Notes: generated by a model not told the origin, from the letters alone. 64,000 nucleotides of DNA from Fontibacterium temperatum (GCA_964203055.1 CAXNKS010000002.1:162575-226574); one strand, 5' to 3'. Counted from the first letter of the stretch, positions 16,943-26,391 are shown. Translations and numbers: made by a program.

Positions 16943-17602
16943 GTGTTTAAGTCGATTGAAAATTCCACTGAATTGCAGCAATACCTTTTCAAAACGGGTA
17001 TCAATGAACATCCCTTGCAAAGAGAACTTAGAGAATACACAGAAAAAAATCTAGGCAATGCCGCAACAATGCAAATTAGTCCAGATCAAGGAGCCTTACT
17101 TCAGTTTATTATTAAAAGTTCAAATATTCAGAACTGTTTAGAAATTGGAACCTTTACAGGTTATAGCGCATTAACCATGGCTTTAGCTCTTCCTGAGAAT
17201 GGAACTATTGTTAGTTTAGATATTGATAAAATTAATACTGATATTGCAAAAAAATATTGGATCAAACATAGCGTTGGCAAAAAAATTGATTTTATTTTAG
17301 CTCCAGCATTAGAGACTATGGAAGAGTTTATTAATCAAGATAAGATTTTTGATTTAATTTTCATCGATGCCGATAAGAAGAATTATCTAAATTATTTTTT
17401 AAAATCACTAGAGCTTCTAGAAAAAGATGGAATTATTATTGTTGATAATACACTTTGGAAAGGAAAAGTTGCAGACGAGAATATTAGAGATGATCAAACA
17501 AATTCTATTAGAGAATTTAATAGATTTGTTAAGGACTTTAAGGGAACTGAGAGTATGATATTATCTATAGCAGACGGCATGACCATTTGTAGAAAGTTAT
17601 AA
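16943..17602 (+). CDS. SAM-dependent O-methyltransferase, Methyltransf_3 (caffeoyl-CoA OMT-like) family
   Basis: This 219-residue class I methyltransferase has the SAM-binding LEIGTFTGYSALTMALALP, IVSLDID, the metal/SAM region FDLIFIDADKKNY and IIVDNTLWKGKV, matching the bacterial caffeoyl-CoA O-methyltransferase-like family. The substrate is unknown; bacterial members act on diverse catechol-like or tRNA substrates. It begins with GTG one base after gatB and ends one base before trhO, so it is the fourth gene of the gat transcription unit. The residue match is strong for the fold and weak for function. Confidence 0.88.
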   Translation: MFKSIENSTELQQYLFKTGINEHPLQRELREYTEKNLGNAATMQISPDQGALLQFIIKSSNIQNCLEIGTFTGYSALTMALALPENGTIVSLDIDKINTDIAKKYWIKHSVGKKIDFILAPALETMEEFINQDKIFDLIFIDADKKNYLNYFLKSLELLEKDGIIIVDNTLWKGKVADENIRDDQTNSIREFNRFVKDFKGTESMILSIADGMTICRKL

Positions 17603-17603
17603 A

Positions 17604-18515
17604 ATGTTAAGATTAATTAGTTTTTATAAATTTGTTAAAATTAAAAACCCCATAGATAATAAACTAACTTTTAAAAAATTTCTTATTGATAACAAATTAA
17701 AAGGTAGCATTATTTTTTCTTTAGAAGGAATTAATGGCAGCGTTTCAGGAAAAAAATCTAATATTGATTTATTAATTAAGTTTTTAAAAGAAAGATTTTT
17801 ATTTAAAGAATTTGATACTATTAATGAATGTGATGTTGATTTTATTCCGTTTCAAAAGAGCAAAGATTAAAATTAAAAATGAAGTAGTTCCATTAAACGA
17901 ACTGTTTAATGACGATAAATATAAATTTCAAAACAGAATTGAACCTGCAGATTGGAATAAATTAATTTTATCAAATGATGTCACTGTTGTTGATGTTAGA
18001 AAATCGTTTGAAAGTGAGCTCGGTACATTTGAAAAGGCAATAAATCCTAAAATTAATGATTTTAGAAAATTTCCACAATATTTTGAAAAACTCTCATGAT
18101 GACAAAGACAGAAAAATAGCAATGTTTTGTACAGGGGGAATTCGTTGTGAAAAAGCTGCAAGCTATTTATTTAAAAGAGGATTTAAAAATGTTTATCAAC
18201 TAAAAGGTGGAATTTTAAATTATCTAAATAATGTTCCTGAAAAAGAATCTTTATGGAATGGTGAATGTTTCGTATTTGATGAAAGAGTTACTGTTGTGAC
18301 TAATTCAAAACAAGGAAATTACTTAATTTGCGCAGGCTGTAGAACTCCTATGAAAAAGAGTGATCATTAACTCACCAAAATATGAAAAAGACGTAAGCTG
18401 TCCAAATTGTTTTGATAAATTAACAGATAAACAAAAAATTGGATTTAGAATGAGAGCTTCACAAAAATTAAGTGGCAAATTAAAATCAAATTTATTACAA
18501 AGAACATCTGCATGA
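17604..18515 (+). CDS. trhO: tRNA uridine(34) hydroxylase TrhO (rhodanese family), broken by three frameshifts
   Basis: TrhO hydroxylates U34 of tRNAs as a step toward 5-(carboxy)methoxyuridine. The N-terminal domain (EGINGSVSG) is read from 17604, the rhodanese part (VTVVDVRKSFESELG) from about 17858, the active-site loop IAMFCTGGIRCEKAASYL from about 18091, and the zinc-like tail CAGC...VSCPNC from about 18366 to the TGA at 18513-18515. The frame steps at the A-run 17854-17857, the A-run 18086-18090 and about 18360-18366. Each is repaired by removing one base, giving PFQRAKIKIK and SDINSPKYEKDVSCPNC. The corrected protein would be about 302 residues, normal for the family. I think the gene is intact in the organism. 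Confidence 0.85.
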
Positions 18516-18991
18516 GCAAACAAGTTCCAAATGTTAAATTTGTAATTCGTCCTGAAAAAGAATTTATTACAATAACTTCAGATGATATTTTTAAAGATAA
18601 AAATATAGTTTTATTTGCTCTTCCTGGAGCTTTCACACCAACCTGTAATGATTATCATCTACCTGGTTATGAATTAAATTATGATGAATTAAAAAAATTA
18701 GGCATTGATGAAGTTTATTGTTTAAGTGCTAATGATCCATTTGTAATGAAAGCTTGGGCTAAGAATTTAGATCTTAAAAAAGTTAAAATGTTACCAGATG
18801 CTAATATGGAATTTACTAAAGCTATGGAAATGGTGATCTGATAGATCAGCTGCTGGTATGGGCCAGCGTTCAAAAAGATATTCAATTTATGTTAAAAATA
18901 AAATAATTGAAAAAATGTTTGTTGATGCAGATGGTAAATTTGATGTAAGCGATTCAAATACCATGATTAGTTTTTTAAAGTCACATAAAGT
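18512..18991 (+). CDS. Peroxiredoxin, Prx5/AhpE-like redoxin, broken by frameshift
   Basis: This is a thiol peroxidase of the Prx5 type, usually glutathione- or glutaredoxin-coupled. The peroxidatic Cys lies in FALPGAFTPTCNDYHLPGY. The frame is read from the ATG at 18512 (overlapping the trhO TGA) to about 18836, then continues one frame on as DRSAAGMGQRSKRYSIYVKN. Removing the extra base at 18836-18839 gives MVIDRSAAGMG, the expected join. The usual C-terminus DSNTMISFLKSHK ends near 18984; another single-base removal there would yield TAA followed by the next gene's ATG. As written, the second frame runs on to 19049. Corrected length is about 157 residues, normal for Prx5. Confidence 0.82.
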
Positions 18992-18993
18992 AA

Positions 18994-19290
18994 ATGAAAA
19001 AGGGTCTTCGACCTATCACACGAACTGCAAATCCAGAACCACCAGATAAAAATTCTATTACTTGGATTATTTGGGCTGCTTGGGCTGACCGAATTACTTT
19101 TGAAGATATCAAAGAAAAAACAGGAAGATCAGAGTCTGAAGTTATTAAAATAATGAGAAAGAACTTAAGTGAAAGTTCATTTAAATTATGGAGAAAAAGA
19201 ACCCATAATCAAAGTATTAAACATAGAAAAAAATTTGAGAACTCCAGAAAACAACTAAATCAAAGAATTTACTTTTCTGATGACGACTAA
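18994..19290 (+). CDS. DUF2805 (TIGR03643-type) small protein
   Basis: This 98-residue protein matches the small DUF2805 family of unknown function. ITWIIWAAWADRITFEDIKEK, GRSESEVIKIMRKNL and SFKLWRKR are the conserved order (W-x-D-x-T-x-F-E, SExEVIxxMR, SFKxWRxR), suggesting a helix-turn-helix-like nucleic-acid binder. The tail is highly charged (KHRKKFENSRKQLNQR). The ATG lies inside the apparent Prx read-through and probably follows the true Prx stop directly. It sits between a peroxiredoxin and typA. Confidence 0.75.
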   Translation: MKKGLRPITRTANPEPPDKNSITWIIWAAWADRITFEDIKEKTGRSESEVIKIMRKNLSESSFKLWRKRTHNQSIKHRKKFENSRKQLNQRIYFSDDD

Positions 19291-19344
19291 AATATCTACA
19301 TTTTAGTTGAATAAATACAATTCTAGTTTAGATAGACACTCTTC

Positions 19345-21166
19345 ATGGCAACAGATATTAAAAAAATTCGTAACATTGCAATTATTGCACACGTCGATCA
19401 CGGTAAAACTACACTTCTCAGATAAACTATTAAGAGACTCTGGAACATTAAAAGCATCCGAGATGGCGGAAGAACGAATAATGGATTCTAATGAAATTGA
19501 AAAAGAAAGAGGCATTACTATTCTTGCAAAAAATACTTCTCTAACTTGGAATGGCTATCAAATAAATATTATTGATACACCTGGTCACGCTGACTTTGGT
19601 GGTGAAGTAGAGAGAGGTCTTTCTATGGTAGATTCTGTTCTGCTTCTTGTTGATGCAGTAGATGGACCAATGCCACAAACAAGATTTGTAACATCAAAAG
19701 CTTTAAAACTTGGACTTCGTCCAATTGTAGTAATTAATAAAGTAGACAGAGATGGAGCAAGACCTGATTGGGCATTAGATCAAACTTTCGATTTGTTTGA
19801 TAAATTAGGCGCAACTTCTGAACAATTAGATTTTCCAATTGTTTATACATCAGCAATTCAAGGCTGGGCAGCAAAAGAGCCAAAAAAAGCTGATCATAAT
19901 ATGAGCGTCTTATTTCAATGTATTGTTGATAACGTTCCGCATCCAAAGGTGGATCTTGATGGACCTTTCAGAATGCAAGTGAGCTCTCTTGATTATTCAA
20001 GTTATGTTGGCGTTATTGGAATTGGCAGGATTCAAAGAGGAACTGTTAAAATAAATGATAACGTTTCAATTATTAATAAAGAAGGAAAAATTAAAAACGG
20101 AAAAATTTTACAAATTTTAGGATTTTTAGGTTTAGCAAGAATTGAAAAACAAGAAGCATCAGCTGGAGAAATTATTATGTTTTCTGGAATTGATGGTGTT
20201 AAAATTTCTGATACAGTTTGTGATCCAAAACAAGTTGAAGCGCTCCCACCACTTATCGTTGATGAGCCAACAATTAGCATGACTTTTCAAGTCAACACAT
20301 CTCCATTTGCTGGCAAAGAGGGAAAATATGTTACAACAAGAAATATTAAAGACAGATTAGACAAAGAACTTATTCATAACGTTGCGCTTCGAGTTACAGA
20401 AACTGAAAGCCCAGATAAATATAGGGTCTCAGGAAGAGGTGAACTACATTTATCAATTTTAATCGAAAATATGAGAAGAGAAGGTTATGAACTTGCAATT
20501 TCTAGACCTGAAGTAATTATTAAAAAAGTAGACGGTCAAGACCAAGAACCTTTTGAAGCTTTAACCATTGATATTGAAGAGCAAAATCAAGGAAAAATTA
20601 TGGAAAAACTTGGCGAGAGAAAAGGGGATTTAAAAAATATGGTCTCTGATAGCAGAGGCAGAGTTCGATTAGATTATATTATTCCAACAAGAGGTTTAAT
20701 TGGTTTTCGTTCAGATTTTTTATCAACTACTTCAGGAACTGGTTTGATGTATCATTCCTTCGATCATTATGGTCCTAAAATTAACCAATCGTTAGGTGAA
20801 AGAAATAATGGTGTTCTAATTTCAAAAGACCAAGGAAAAGCAGTTACTTATGGAATATTTCATCTTCAAGAGCGTGGACGTTTCTTCATATCCCACGGTG
20901 ATGAGATTTATGCAGGACAAGTTATTGGAATACATAATAGAGACAACGATTTAATAGTTAATCCACTAATTGGAAAAAAAGTATCCAACGTAAGATCAGT
21001 TACTGCTGACGAAGCTTTAGTTATTGTTCCTCCAATTAGAACAACTTTAGAATATTCACTTCAATTTATTAACGATGATGAACTTGTTGAGGTTACACCA
21101 AAGTCTATTCGTATAAGAAAAAGATTCTTACTTGAACACGAGCGCAAAAGAGCCCAAAAGTCATAA
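19345..21166 (+). CDS. typA: Ribosome-associated GTPase TypA/BipA, one frameshift near the start
   Basis: TypA/BipA is a translational GTPase of the EF-G family that helps ribosome assembly, especially under stress or cold. The true start is the ATG at 19345, giving MATDIKKIRNIAIIAHVDHG and the P-loop HVDHGKTTLL. The frame then hits TAA at 19423-19425, while the rest (KLLRDSGTLKASEM) is one frame on. Removing one base near 19418-19421 gives TTLLDKLLRDSGT, the normal sequence. Switch II DTPGHADFGGEVER, NKVDRDGARP and the C-terminal domain are intact. Corrected length is 606 residues, as expected. An apparent start at 19307 is spurious. Confidence 0.93.
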
Positions 21167-21172
21167 TAAATA

Positions 21173-21874
21173 ATGGTTTCGGTTATTAAGTATAAAGATC
21201 TAGGCGGAGCTGATCATGGTTGGTTAAAGGCAAAACATCATTTTAGTTTTGCATCTTATTACAATCCTAAAAGAATGGGTTTCGGTACTATTCGAGTTAT
21301 TAATGACGATATTATAAAAGCTAAAAAGGGTTTTGATCCGCATCAGCATAATGACATGGAGATAATTACTTATGTTAGATCTGGTGCAATTACTCATACA
21401 GACAATCAAAATAACAAAGGTAGAACCGAAGCTGGTGACATTCAGGTTATGAGTGCAGGTTCAGGAGTTATTCATTCAGAATACAATTTAGAAGACAAAG
21501 AAACAAATATTTATCAAATCTGGATTGTACCAAATAAAACTGGAGTTAAACCCAGATGGGAAGCAAAACAATTTCCAAAAAATCCAGTTAAAGATAAACT
21601 TAATCTTTTAGTTTCTGGATTTGGAAAAAATTACAAAGAAGGAACATTGGGAATTTATCAAGATGCTTATGTATATGGTGGAAAAATAAATAAAGGTGAT
21701 CAAATCAGTCACAACACTAAACATCAGGCTTACTTATTATGCTCTTATGGAAGTGTTACTTTAGATGAGGAAGTATTAGAAAAAGGTGATGCTGCTGAAA
21801 TTTTAGATATTAAAGAATTTAAAATTAGAGCTAATGAAGATTCCGAAGTTTTAGTAATAGATGCTCCAAAATAA
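21173..21874 (+). CDS. Pirin family protein (bicupin)
   Basis: Pirins are double-cupin proteins with an iron-binding N-terminal cupin; some act as quercetin 2,3-dioxygenases, most have unknown substrates. The N-terminal metal site is visible in FDPHQHNDMEIITYV and SGVIHSEYN (three His and one Glu), and GDIQVMSAGSGV is typical. The 233-residue length matches the YhhW-type branch. It starts six bases after typA. There is no signal peptide, so it is cytoplasmic. Confidence 0.92.
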   Translation: MVSVIKYKDLGGADHGWLKAKHHFSFASYYNPKRMGFGTIRVINDDIIKAKKGFDPHQHNDMEIITYVRSGAITHTDNQNNKGRTEAGDIQVMSAGSGVIHSEYNLEDKETNIYQIWIVPNKTGVKPRWEAKQFPKNPVKDKLNLLVSGFGKNYKEGTLGIYQDAYVYGGKINKGDQISHNTKHQAYLLCSYGSVTLDEEVLEKGDAAEILDIKEFKIRANEDSEVLVIDAPK

Positions 21875-21888
21875 AAATTAGTACAATA

Positions 21889-22212
21889 TTAAGCGGCTTT
21901 AAGAAATATAACTCCAAGAATAATTAAAGATACTCCGATCCACCTTAAAAGAATTGATGGGTCATTAAAGTATAAAACTCCAATAATAAAAGTTCCAGCA
22001 GCACCAATCCCAGTCCATACAGCATAAGCTGTTCCGATAGATATTCCTTTAAGTGAAAGCCATAATAAAATGCCGCTTATGGTCATAGATAAAACTGAAA
22101 TAATAGGTCCTAATACTTTATATGATGGAATAGCTGATAGCTTTAATCCAAGCGGCCATCCAATTTCAAAAATGCCAGCAACAATGAGATAAATCCAGTG
22201 AGTTGTAGTCAT
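21889..22212 (-). CDS. sugE: SMR-family transporter, SugE/Gdx type (guanidinium exporter-like)
   Basis: This is a four-helix small multidrug resistance protein of 107 residues, working as an antiparallel dimer and exporting cations by proton exchange. The essential Glu is in the first helix (GIFEIGWPLGLKLS), and GTAYAVWTGIGAAGTFIIGVLYF matches the SugE/Gdx subgroup better than EmrE, so guanidinium export is the likeliest activity. No guanidine riboswitch is seen in the 45-base gap to tRNA-Ser. It is a single minus-strand gene convergent with the pirin gene. Confidence 0.88.
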   Translation of the reverse strand: MTTTHWIYLIVAGIFEIGWPLGLKLSAIPSYKVLGPIISVLSMTISGILLWLSLKGISIGTAYAVWTGIGAAGTFIIGVLYFNDPSILLRWIGVSLIILGVIFLKAA

Positions 22213-22257
22213 ATATCAAAGCAGGTATATCCTTATTTATAAAAATTATCAAAATTA

Positions 22258-22351
22258 GGAGAGATGGCCGAGAGGCTGAAGGCGGCGGTTTGCTAAACCG
22301 TTATACGATTGAAAAGTCGTATCGAGGGTTCGAATCCCTCTCTCTCCGCCA
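22258..22351 (+). tRNA. tRNA-Ser(GCT)
   Basis: This 94-base tRNA, including an encoded CCA, has acceptor strands GGAGAGA and TCTCTCC pairing fully, a long variable arm (class II) and a GGTTCGAATCC T-loop. The anticodon GCT is at 22292-22294 in loop TTGCTAA and reads AGC/AGU codons. Confidence 0.97.
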
Positions 22352-22356
22352 AAAAT

Positions 22357-23101
22357 ATGAATGACAATCTTATTGTAAGCGAAATAATTTCCAAATCTTT
22401 TTCTTATATATTTAAAGATATTAAAAAAATATTTAGAGAAAGTTTTTTTACAGTTTTGCTACTTACAATAATTTTTAATGTATTATATTTTTTAGTTTTA
22501 AAAGGTATCGCAACTAAATTTACATTTTTTATAATTTTTGCTCTTATGGGGTCAGTAATTAGTACAATTGCTTATAAAGTGCATAGAGATATTTTGTTAA
22601 ATCAAACTATATTTAATCCCTTATTTAAAATGTTAGACTTAACTAATATTAGATATTTATTTTATAGTACCTTAATTTCTTTTTTAGCTTTAAGTCCCGT
22701 ATTTTTAAAATACTATTTAGACCGAAATGGTATTAGCACCATATTTGGAGCTGATAGTAGGTACGTTGTCTTATTATTAATACCAACCATTTATTTAACT
22801 TTTAAATTAATTTTAATTTTGCCAAAAATATCTTTAAATAAATCAATTAGTATTTTTGCAGGAAAAGAATTTAATGAATTTTTCTGGAAAATTATTTCTA
22901 ATATTTTTAATTATTACTCTAGCTTTTATTTTACCAACCTATTTAATTTTTGCAGTACAGGTCTATTTATTGCAGAATATGCAAGAGTTTTACAAATTTT
23001 TTAAACCTTTTTTTGATTTTATCTCTTTTTTTGTTTCTTATTTAAATTATGCAGCAGTTTTTGCAGCATTATCTTATTCTTATAAAGCAACTAAAAAATA
23101 A
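22357..23101 (+). CDS. Multi-pass membrane protein of unknown function, one frameshift
   Basis: I do not recognise this family. The start is the ATG at 22357, just after tRNA-Ser; an apparent start at 22309 lies inside the tRNA. The first part has about five hydrophobic helices (for example FFTVLLLTIIFNVLYFLVL and YVVLLLIPTIYLTFKLILI) and switches frame around 22885-22905. The downstream frame supplies two more helices (LIFLIITLAFILPTYLIFAV and FISFFVSYLNYAAVFAALSY) and ends KATKK. Removing one base restores a protein of about 247 residues. It is convergent with slt, whose stop starts at the next base. Confidence 0.65.
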
Positions 23102-25441
23102 TTATCGATATAAAATTTTTTCAATTTTATTAGTAGCATTTGCAGGGTCATTTAAATATTCATATACGTTAATATTTTCACTAACCCTTTGCACATAATT
23201 TCTAGTTTCATGGAATGGTATAAGTTCAATAAAATCAATTGCATCAATTTGTTTTTTTCTTGGATCTCCGTACGTTTTAATCCATTTTTCAACTCGATGA
23301 GGACCAGCATTGTATGCTGCAAACGCTAGATAATGAGAGCCAAAATCATTATCAAGATCTGAAATATAATATGAGCCAAGTGCTAAGTTATAATCTTTGT
23401 CTTTTGTTAATTTTTCTTTAGAAAAATCAACATTAGTTACTTTACTCAACAATTTTGCTGTTGCTGGCATAATTTGCATTAAACCTTTTGCTCCCACATT
23501 AGAGTTTGCAGATGTATCAAACTCACTTTCTTGTCTTATTAAAGCTAAAATAACCGAACTATCTAATATCTTCTGGTTTTTAACTTGTTTTGGAACTTCT
23601 ATTCTTGGATAGCTTATTTCTAAAAAATTTAAATTTTTATAAGAAGCATTCTTTGCAATTTGTATGGCAAAATCCAATCTTTCAATTTCTTGCGCCAACA
23701 AACCAGCCATTGAAATTTCTTCAAAGGTTCTATTTTGTTCAACATCACCAAGATGTCTAAGTATATCTTTTGAGTATTTAGTTCTATTTAACTCTTTTAA
23801 TAAGATAACTGATTTTGCTTGTGGGTTATTTTTTTTAAATTCTTCATATTTATCTTCACTAAATTTAAAATTATTGTTTATTGAAAATTTTTTTTCGTTT
23901 AATTCTATATGTGAAAGTTGACCATAAAATGTGGCTCCATATTGAGAACCCGTTCTAAACCATGTGTTAGATTGATTTGTTTGTCCTAATTTTTTATATG
24001 TTCTTCCAATCCAATAAGCTGCTCTTGCTTTAGATATCGGATAAGTAACGGCTGCATTCATTTTTAAAAAATGATTAAGAGCTATTTCTGCTTGATTGGT
24101 AAAACTTAAAGCAATCCAACCAAGATGCCATTCAATTTCAGCATAATCTGAACCTTCATTTAATCTGTGATCTTTTAAAATATCGTATGCTATTTTATAT
24201 TCTTTGTCTGAAATCTTATCTCTTGCAACTGATAGCCTTTCTTTAGCTAGATATTGATTTCGCATTAAAGAGTCTGATGCGCTTTGATTCATTAAAGTTA
24301 GCGCATCATCAAATCTTGCTTTCTTTCTTCGCCATTTAATCCTGTCATAAATTAAACCAGGATCTTCTTTTAAAGCTTGAGGTACTTGAGATATTAAATT
24401 ATCAGCTGATCTTTTAGTAAATAAAGCCGCCCTAGCATTATATAATTTTTGATAATCAGGATTTAAATAATCTATAGTATCTCTCAAGTCTTTATATTTT
24501 GCTTCATAGGCAAAATAATCTGCTCTCAAAACATAGTCCTGATGAGTTAAAAACTTTTTAAATATTTTAGAGAAATATTTTAGATCATTCTTGCTTAACT
24601 CTGCATCTTTAAAACCATCTTTGACTAAATTTTTAGCTTTTTCAGTTTGATTATTTTCTAAAAATGCCTCTGCTAATCTCAATCTTCCAAATCCACTAAG
24701 AGGAGGGTTGTTACTAAAATATTCTATAATTGAAGGGGGTGAATTATTATCAAAGTTAATTTTATGCTCTGCTAGATATTTTATACGATTTATTCTTGGC
24801 CAATCTTTATGGTTTTTAATAAATGCAGAATATTCATTAAAGCTTGCTCCGCTTTGAGGTTCGATTAAATACATCCAATTTACGAGTGTATAAATTGTCT
24901 TGTCTTGCATTTTTTGAGCGTCATATAATGCAAGTTTCCATTGCTTTCTATCAACATAATCAAAAACAACTTTTGTTATTTCAAAATCTTTATCACTAAG
25001 AGTTTTTGTTGCTAAAGCTCCTTTAGGTTCAGGGGTAAAATTTTTAAAGTCACTAGGTTTTGCCTTGGGAACCACTTCCTTATTGCCGTCAGTTTTTTCG
25101 ATATCTTTTTTTACTTCTTTTGTTTCTTTAGGTTTAGGTATTTCTTGTTTTTTTTCAGGAATTTGTTTTTCTTTGACATCTTTGACTTCTTTTTTCGGCT
25201 CTTCTTTTTTTTGAATTTTTTCTTCCTGGATTAAAACTTCATCTTTAGGTTTTAAAACTGGTTGTTCTTTTTTTTTATTTTTTGTTAAATTGTCTAAAAA
25301 CTTCGATGTTTTTGAGGAATATGCTGAGCTATCTATAAATTTTTCAGGTTTTAATTTTGGAGGTATATTTTTTGCATGAGCGGAAAAAGTTAAGCCCAAT
25401 AGCAAAAATAAATTAATAATTACAACAAATTTAAAGTTCAT
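23102..25441 (-). CDS. slt: Secreted soluble lytic murein transglycosylase (Slt family)
   Basis: This enzyme cleaves peptidoglycan glycan strands to 1,6-anhydro-muropeptides in the periplasm. Residues 1-23 form a Sec signal peptide ending AHA. Residues about 52-125 are an unusual Lys/Glu/Pro-rich linker. A long helical solenoid follows, and the catalytic SLT domain occupies about 629-779. The catalytic Glu is near 638 in LIRQESEFD, followed by GAKGLMQIMPATA, AFAAYNAGPHRVEKW and ETRNYVQRV. Total length is 779. It is divergent from dapA with a 62-base gap that holds a 20-base palindrome. Confidence 0.94.
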   Translation of the reverse strand: MNFKFVVIINLFLLLGLTFSAHAKNIPPKLKPEKFIDSSAYSSKTSKFLDNLTKNKKKEQPVLKPKDEVLIQEEKIQKKEEPKKEVKDVKEKQIPEKKQEIPKPKETKEVKKDIEKTDGNKEVVPKAKPSDFKNFTPEPKGALATKTLSDKDFEITKVVFDYVDRKQWKLALYDAQKMQDKTIYTLVNWMYLIEPQSGASFNEYSAFIKNHKDWPRINRIKYLAEHKINFDNNSPPSIIEYFSNNPPLSGFGRLRLAEAFLENNQTEKAKNLVKDGFKDAELSKNDLKYFSKIFKKFLTHQDYVLRADYFAYEAKYKDLRDTIDYLNPDYQKLYNARAALFTKRSADNLISQVPQALKEDPGLIYDRIKWRRKKARFDDALTLMNQSASDSLMRNQYLAKERLSVARDKISDKEYKIAYDILKDHRLNEGSDYAEIEWHLGWIALSFTNQAEIALNHFLKMNAAVTYPISKARAAYWIGRTYKKLGQTNQSNTWFRTGSQYGATFYGQLSHIELNEKKFSINNNFKFSEDKYEEFKKNNPQAKSVILLKELNRTKYSKDILRHLGDVEQNRTFEEISMAGLLAQEIERLDFAIQIAKNASYKNLNFLEISYPRIEVPKQVKNQKILDSSVILALIRQESEFDTSANSNVGAKGLMQIMPATAKLLSKVTNVDFSKEKLTKDKDYNLALGSYYISDLDNDFGSHYLAFAAYNAGPHRVEKWIKTYGDPRKKQIDAIDFIELIPFHETRNYVQRVSENINVYEYLNDPANATNKIEKILYR

Positions 25442-25471
25442 TTAATTTTATTATTTAAAAAAACAGTGTAT

Positions 25472-25491
25472 TATAAAAAAGCTTTTTTATA
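25472..25491. promoter_or_regulatory. Perfect 20-base palindrome between slt and dapA
   Basis: TATAAAAAAGCTTTTTTATA is identical on both strands and lies midway between two divergent starts. It may simply combine two opposed AT-rich promoter elements, but a perfect 20-base dyad in a 62-base gap could also be an operator. It has no loop, so it would form a poor RNA hairpin. Confidence 0.4.
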
Positions 25492-25503
25492 GATATTTAT
25501 ATA

Positions 25504-26388
25504 ATGTTTAAAGGATCATTTACCGCTCTTATTACACCATTTAAAAACAATCGATTAGATAGAGATGCTTACGCTAAACTAATTCATCACCAAATTGATA
25601 ATGGTACAAACGGTTTGGTACCTGGTGGTACGACAGGAGAATCTCCAACTCTAAGTCATGTTGAACATAGAGAAATAATTAAAATTTGCGTTCGTGAATC
25701 AAAAAATAGAATTCCTATTATGGCTGGCACAGGATCAAATTCTACAGAAGAAGCAATTCATTTAACAAGATTTGCAGAAAAAGCAGGAGCAAATGCAGCA
25801 TTGATTGTAACTCCTTATTATAACAAACCAACTCAGGAAGGTTTGTATCAACATTATAAAGCAATTAATAATAAATGTGGATTGCCAATTTTTATTTATA
25901 ATATTCCAGGCCGCTCCGTAATTGACATGAGTGTTGATACAATGTCTCGTTTGTTTGAACTTAAAAATATAGCAGGCGTTAAAGATGCAACTGGCGATCT
26001 AAATAGAGTCATTCAACAAAGAAAAAAATTAGGAAAAGATTTTATTCAATTTACCGGAGAAGATTCAAACGCGTATGAATTTAGATTAAGAGGTGGAGTA
26101 GGATGCATATCCGTTACAGCAAATGTTGCTCCTAGACTTTGTTCTGAAATGCAAACTTTGTTAGATTACCAAACAGACAAACTTATTTTACAGAGAGCAA
26201 AGGAAATTAATAGAATTTTGAAACCCTTGCATGATTTAATGTTCATTGAAACAAATCCATCTCCAGTCAAATATGCGGTTAGTTTATTAAAATTATGTTC
26301 AAAGGATTTACGTTTACCAATGGTTACAATTACTAAGCAAAATCAAATTAGAATTAAGAATTTATTAAAAAAGCTTTCATTAATTTAA
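25504..26388 (+). CDS. dapA: 4-hydroxy-tetrahydrodipicolinate synthase DapA
   Basis: DapA condenses pyruvate with aspartate semialdehyde on the way to lysine and diaminopimelate. The 294-residue TIM barrel shows GTTGESPTLSHVEHREII, the Tyr in PYYNKPTQEGLYQHY, the Tyr and Arg of IYNIPGRSVIDM and the Schiff-base Lys in AGVKDATGDL. It leads a plus-strand run (dapA-smpB-folK-rsh-pyrE-pdxJ and so on) with gaps of a few bases. Diaminopimelate supplies the peptidoglycan remodelled by the neighbouring Slt. Confidence 0.97.
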   Translation: MFKGSFTALITPFKNNRLDRDAYAKLIHHQIDNGTNGLVPGGTTGESPTLSHVEHREIIKICVRESKNRIPIMAGTGSNSTEEAIHLTRFAEKAGANAALIVTPYYNKPTQEGLYQHYKAINNKCGLPIFIYNIPGRSVIDMSVDTMSRLFELKNIAGVKDATGDLNRVIQQRKKLGKDFIQFTGEDSNAYEFRLRGGVGCISVTANVAPRLCSEMQTLLDYQTDKLILQRAKEINRILKPLHDLMFIETNPSPVKYAVSLLKLCSKDLRLPMVTITKQNQIRIKNLLKKLSLI

Positions 26389-26391
26389 TTA

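Noticed and set aside
17604..19291. Pseudogene decay of trhO and peroxiredoxin
   Set aside because: All catalytic motifs are intact and every lesion is the same single-base type that also hits essential genes.
19307..19344. Apparent upstream start of typA
   Set aside because: It is in the downstream frame before the break and gives an N-terminus unlike any TypA; the ATG at 19345 encodes the conserved one.
22309..22356. Upstream extension of the membrane-protein frame
   Set aside because: It lies inside tRNA-Ser; the ATG at 22357 is the natural start.
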